Positions 60,911-64,000 of a DNA stretch of 64,000 nucleotides are shown piece after piece. The stretch lies in contig JANEZZ010002877.1 of assembly GCA_026122225.1 (NCBI GenBank), positions 2,480,001-2,544,000 on the forward strand, in the 5' to 3' direction. Both the position numbers and the translations under genes were made by a program. This stretch comes from Heloderma charlesbogerti (taxonomy: Eukaryota > Chordata > Lepidosauria > Squamata > Helodermatidae). The notes beneath the pieces were generated by a model. The model was given only the letters and a program-made list of their open reading frames with translations, searched no databases and was not told where the DNA came from. Numbering within the stretch: position 1 is the stretch's first letter; every line of letters begins with the position of its first letter.

Positions 60911-61277
60911 TTGCGGGGACTCATCCAGCCTCTGATTGTACAGTACATAGCTGGGTGTGGGGAATGTGATCATTTTAGTCCTTGGAAAGGGTTTTATTTA
61001 GGAAAACATGGATAGTACCCAGAAAGTTCATGGCTGCTTAGGAACAATGAAAAGTTCCATTTGTTTTTGTTTTTTACAATGGCTTTTTGTTCTGTATTTA
61101 CTGCCAAGCAACGACAGAAAAGGGCTACTGTGGAACAGCAGAATCTCCATTGGTGGTTTGTGTGGTATAGGTAAATTGTAAACAAGGCTGTAATGGAAAC
61201 TCCACTCAAGTAAACAAGGGAGCTCACCATTGGTTTAGGATTAAGCGTCTGAAAATCTGGAATGTGCTAACTGGTAG

Positions 61278-61364
61278 TGCAATCCTATGCTTATCTTCTC
61301 AGAAGTAATTCCCATTTAATTATATGGGTCTTACACCCAGGTAAGTGTGTATAGGATTGCAGCC
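61278..61364. repeat. Palindromic MITE (GCAATCCTAT family)
   Basis: GTGCAATCCTATGCTTATC at the left and GTGTGTATAGGATTGCAGCC at the right, with an AGAAGTAATTCCCATTTAAT interior. Confidence 0.7.
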
Positions 61365-61794
61365 GAAGTAATGTACATTTCTTAAGTTTATGTTGCAAGA
61401 AACACATTGGTGGCAAGAGGGCTGGAAATGCTTAGCATTCCAAAACGTAGATTCAGAGCAAGACACTGGGTTCAATACATATTCCAGCTTAATATACAGC
61501 AAAATGGTAATATGTGATGGCTTCATTTTAGCACTGGGAGAGATGAGGAACCCACAATTAGTTGTGTGGGAGAATTTCTCACCTGCTTCCATTTGGGTTT
61601 AAACACATTAAACTGGGCAGCAAGAGAGCAACCATTTTGCTGTACTGGTAATCCACACAGAACTCTCCCCTTAAGGGGAGCCACAAATCAGTGGTCAAAC
61701 ACATACTTTCCACATATACCATCTTGGGCAAAGAACCTCAGATGGCACTATGGCAAAAATCTCTGATGAAGAGCTGCCACCATTCAGGATAGAC

Positions 61795-62146
61795 CAGGTG
61801 TAGGCAACGTGGTGCCCATGGGTACCAATTCACCCCTCCCTGGGACACCTTTCTTTCCCAAAGGTGTCCTGCCCCTCACTTTTTTAAATTAACCCATTTT
61901 CTTATCAGTAGCTGGGATTGCTGTGAAAGAGGTTTCTGTTGGTGCTGAAAACTGTGGGTTCAAAGAAGTTGTTTGGTGTGTTAGGGCTTAGCCCCCACCT
62001 CTGCCTTGTACTCAGTCTTTTGGGCAGGTGACTTGTCTTTTGTGCCTAGCCATGCCCCCTGACCACACACACATTTTGTGGTGCTGCCAGGACAATTTCT
62101 CAAATTGCTAATTGTGCCCATGGCCCAAAAAGGTTGCCTACCCCTG
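61795..62146. mobile_element. Non-autonomous hAT element with perfect 8-bp TSD
   Basis: A 352-bp element beginning CAGGTGTAGGCAACGTGG and ending GGTTGCCTACCCCTG is flanked on both sides by GGATAGAC (61,787-61,794 and 62,147-62,154). Subterminal GTGCCCATGG sits near each end, on the same strand at both. No open frame. It shares the CAGG(G/T)GTAGGCAAC terminus with the short foldback MITEs, which suggests the same transposase family. Confidence 0.9.
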
Positions 62147-62274
62147 GGATAGACACTTCTAGGCCAGATTTACTATTAGCTTGATTTGGTATAGGGTAAC
62201 TCTATATTATATTTTTAAACCATGATTGGCTTCCATGGCAGCTGACAATTTAATTCCAGAAAAGGTAAATATAT

Positions 62275-62560
62275 ATTTATTTTGATTTTATTTAGTTAGA
62301 ATAATTGTACAACTGACAGTGCACAAGCTTTTTAAAAAAACTTGCAAAGCTATGCAAGAAAAATATACAGTTTTAAAAATCAATAAATATTCAGTAAAAT
62401 GATATAAAAACAGATAAAACCAATAAAACCTGCTGCCTACAGACTATGGAAAAGCCAGAGAAAACAGGTGGGTCTTCAGAGCTTTCCTGGAGACCTGCAA
62501 AGAAGAGGACTGACAGATGGCCTGATGGAAGCAGATTCTGGTGGTAATTAAGGATATGCT
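62275..62560 (-). repeat. Unclassified dispersed repeat
   Basis: An A/T-rich head and a body with GGTGGGTCTTCAGAGCTTTC and TGATGGAAGCAGATTCTGG match the other members of this family at 2.7, 13.2 and 14.8 kb. Confidence 0.45.
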
Positions 62561-62648
62561 GTTGGGGGAGGGGGCAGTCTCTTTGTGCTCCTGGCTCTTT
62601 TCTACAGAGCATGGGGATGGGGGACAAAAGAAGATGCAGATGGACTAA

Positions 62649-62955
62649 GGGTGCAATCAATTGTGCCCTTGTGATCAGAAGCCCCTGAACCTGGAGGTGT
62701 CTGATCATCCAATGCAGGGCAGGAGGAGCAGAGGAAGTGATCTTTGCCTCCCTGTCCTCCTCCTGCCCTGTAGATTTTGCTAGACAGGCTTGTTAGCCTA
62801 TCTAGCTAGAGTCCTTCTGAGGGGAGGGGAGGAGGCTCAGGATAAATAGTATCCTGCCTCTCTAGACCCCACCCTGCCCCACCCACTGGAATGCCTCCTT
62901 TCCTCTGAGGTTCTGACCTCAGAAGGCAGTTGGCAGAGTTCTTTCCACACTAGGT
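62649..62955. repeat. Harbinger-like relative, copy C (incomplete)
   Basis: GGGTGCAATC follows TAA, and the interior has ATCCAATGCAGGGCAGGAGG and CTAGACAGGCTTGTTAGCC, as in copies A and B but inverted. The right end is not resolved. Confidence 0.45.
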
Positions 62956-62980
62956 GCAAGGAGGTGTGTGTGGGGGCGAG

Positions 62981-63052
62981 GGTCATAGAATCATAGATTA
63001 GTAGATTGGGTTGGAAGGGGCCTATAAGACCATTGGGCCCAACCCCTTGGAT
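62981..63052 (-). mobile_element. CR1 LINE 3' end, short fragment
   Basis: TCATAGAATCATAGATTAG followed by GGGTTGGAAGGGGCCTATAA and GGGCCCAACCCC. 5'-truncated. Confidence 0.8.
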
Positions 63053-64000
63053 CTCTGACTCTCCATTTTGTCATCTCCTACCAGCTGACTGCAGCTGGCA
63101 GCAATAAATCACTGGCTGCTAACAAGGTCATAAACTGGTCCAAGGCTGTGAGAGGGAAAGGGCCGCTGAAGCAGGGAACATTTACCAGGGCAGTTGAATC
63201 CAAAGCGATGTGGCAAAGAGAAGTCCATTTTCCAGTCCAAAACACACAAAGGAACACGAGCAAGGCAGTAGGTCGGGTCCAGGGTCAAGGCTACAATCCA
63301 GCATGAAATCCAATGTTATTCTCCAGCAGCTTTGCTTCAGCCTGCTTTTAAGGGCTGCATCCTGAAGCAGCTGCATCCAATCAGTCCTCCTGCCTCTGAG
63401 AGCCTTTCTGTATTAAACTGACAGAGGCTCGCCTGCATTGTTCCCTTACATGCAGCCACCTTCACTCTTCTGGGGATCAGTGACATTTTGCCCTCTGAAT
63501 CCTTGGGGGGGGGCTGCAGCTGGGCATGGAACATTCACAGGAGGCAAGGGGGCTTGGGCTCCTTCTGTGCTGGTCCCTTCCCCTGGGTCTGGAGCCTGCC
63601 ATCTTCTTTATCCTCAGAGGAGTCCGAGGGAGACATGATACATTCTGAGATTGGAGCACTGTCTCCAACCTTGGAAGGGAGAATCCAAACAATCCTACGG
63701 CCCCTAGGACACTCACCCAGGAAACATAGGACTGCTGTCTCAAGGTATGACTGATACTCAAGATGTGGATCCACAGAAGCAGCCCTTTTGTTGATCTGCA
63801 ATGTCTTCTAGCCCTAGCACTTAGTGATGTACCCCAGATCCCAGGCTTCAGGTTTTTCTCCAGAGGGAGGGAATACAAGGCACTGCAGATGGACTTGGGG
63901 ATTTTATATCTGCACATTTCTTTCCCTTGCTCTCTTGTAAATCAACCCAGAGACAGTTATTTGCCCTGACAAAGAGTAAGCTGCAGTTTATCCTTATGGG
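63053..64000. other. Unrecognised moderately GC-rich tail of the window
   Basis: No gene or repeat family is recognised. A 146-codon minus-strand frame (63,477-63,917) has no domain. The composition and a minus-strand CCTTAAAAGCAGG (TATA-like) near 63,345 would be compatible with a solo LTR, but no terminal TG...CA or duplication was identified. Confidence 0.3.

Noticed and set aside
63477..63917. 146-codon minus-strand frame near the window end
   Set aside because: No domain, no splice support, and overlapping frames on the other strand of similar length.

Overview
This is a piece of vertebrate nuclear DNA, most likely from a squamate reptile (lizard or snake). The evidence is a spliced vertebrate gene with GT-AG introns, several young BovB (RTE-clade) LINEs, a Sauria-type tRNA SINE that shares its 3' end with BovB, CR1 3' ends carrying the characteristic 8-bp tail, CORE/MIR-like SINEs and many foldback DNA transposons. 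Nothing bacterial, plasmid or phage-like is present.

Positions 1 to about 31,300 (+ strand) hold the 3' part of PIK3CB, which encodes the p110-beta catalytic subunit of class IA phosphoinositide 3-kinase. Ten coding exons were found, covering residues 680 to 1070 in human numbering with no length change. All exon phases join, and the catalytic lysine, catalytic-loop aspartate, DFG motif and natural stop are present. The 5' two thirds of the gene lie to the left of the window. The introns are loaded with repeats: an internally deleted BovB, an L1 relic, CR1 and L2-like tails, 5'-truncated RTE copies, and a 515-bp GC-rich hAT-type element with a nested palindrome inserted into an older SINE.

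Positions 31,300 to 37,900 are intergenic and repeat-rich, with foldback and Harbinger-like elements. From 37,977 to about 45,472 the minus strand carries what looks like an unrecognised gene. Four exons have compatible splice phases and encode a Lys/Arg-rich protein ending in a Cys/His cluster that resembles a zinc finger. Its stop codon sits directly on an AATAAA. This is the most interesting coding signal in the window and it rests on sequence reading alone.

Positions 45,500 to 60,300 are repeat-dominated. They contain a full-length BovB (49,345-52,543) with a perfect 12-bp target duplication and a single in-frame stop between its endonuclease and reverse-transcriptase segments. An inverted, 5'-truncated BovB lies 2.5 kb away, and a Harbinger-like element with TTA duplications follows. 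A CG-rich stretch around 60.4-60.9 kb next to a CT microsatellite may be a promoter and first exon. The remainder to 64,000 contains a hAT-type element with a perfect 8-bp duplication and further repeats.
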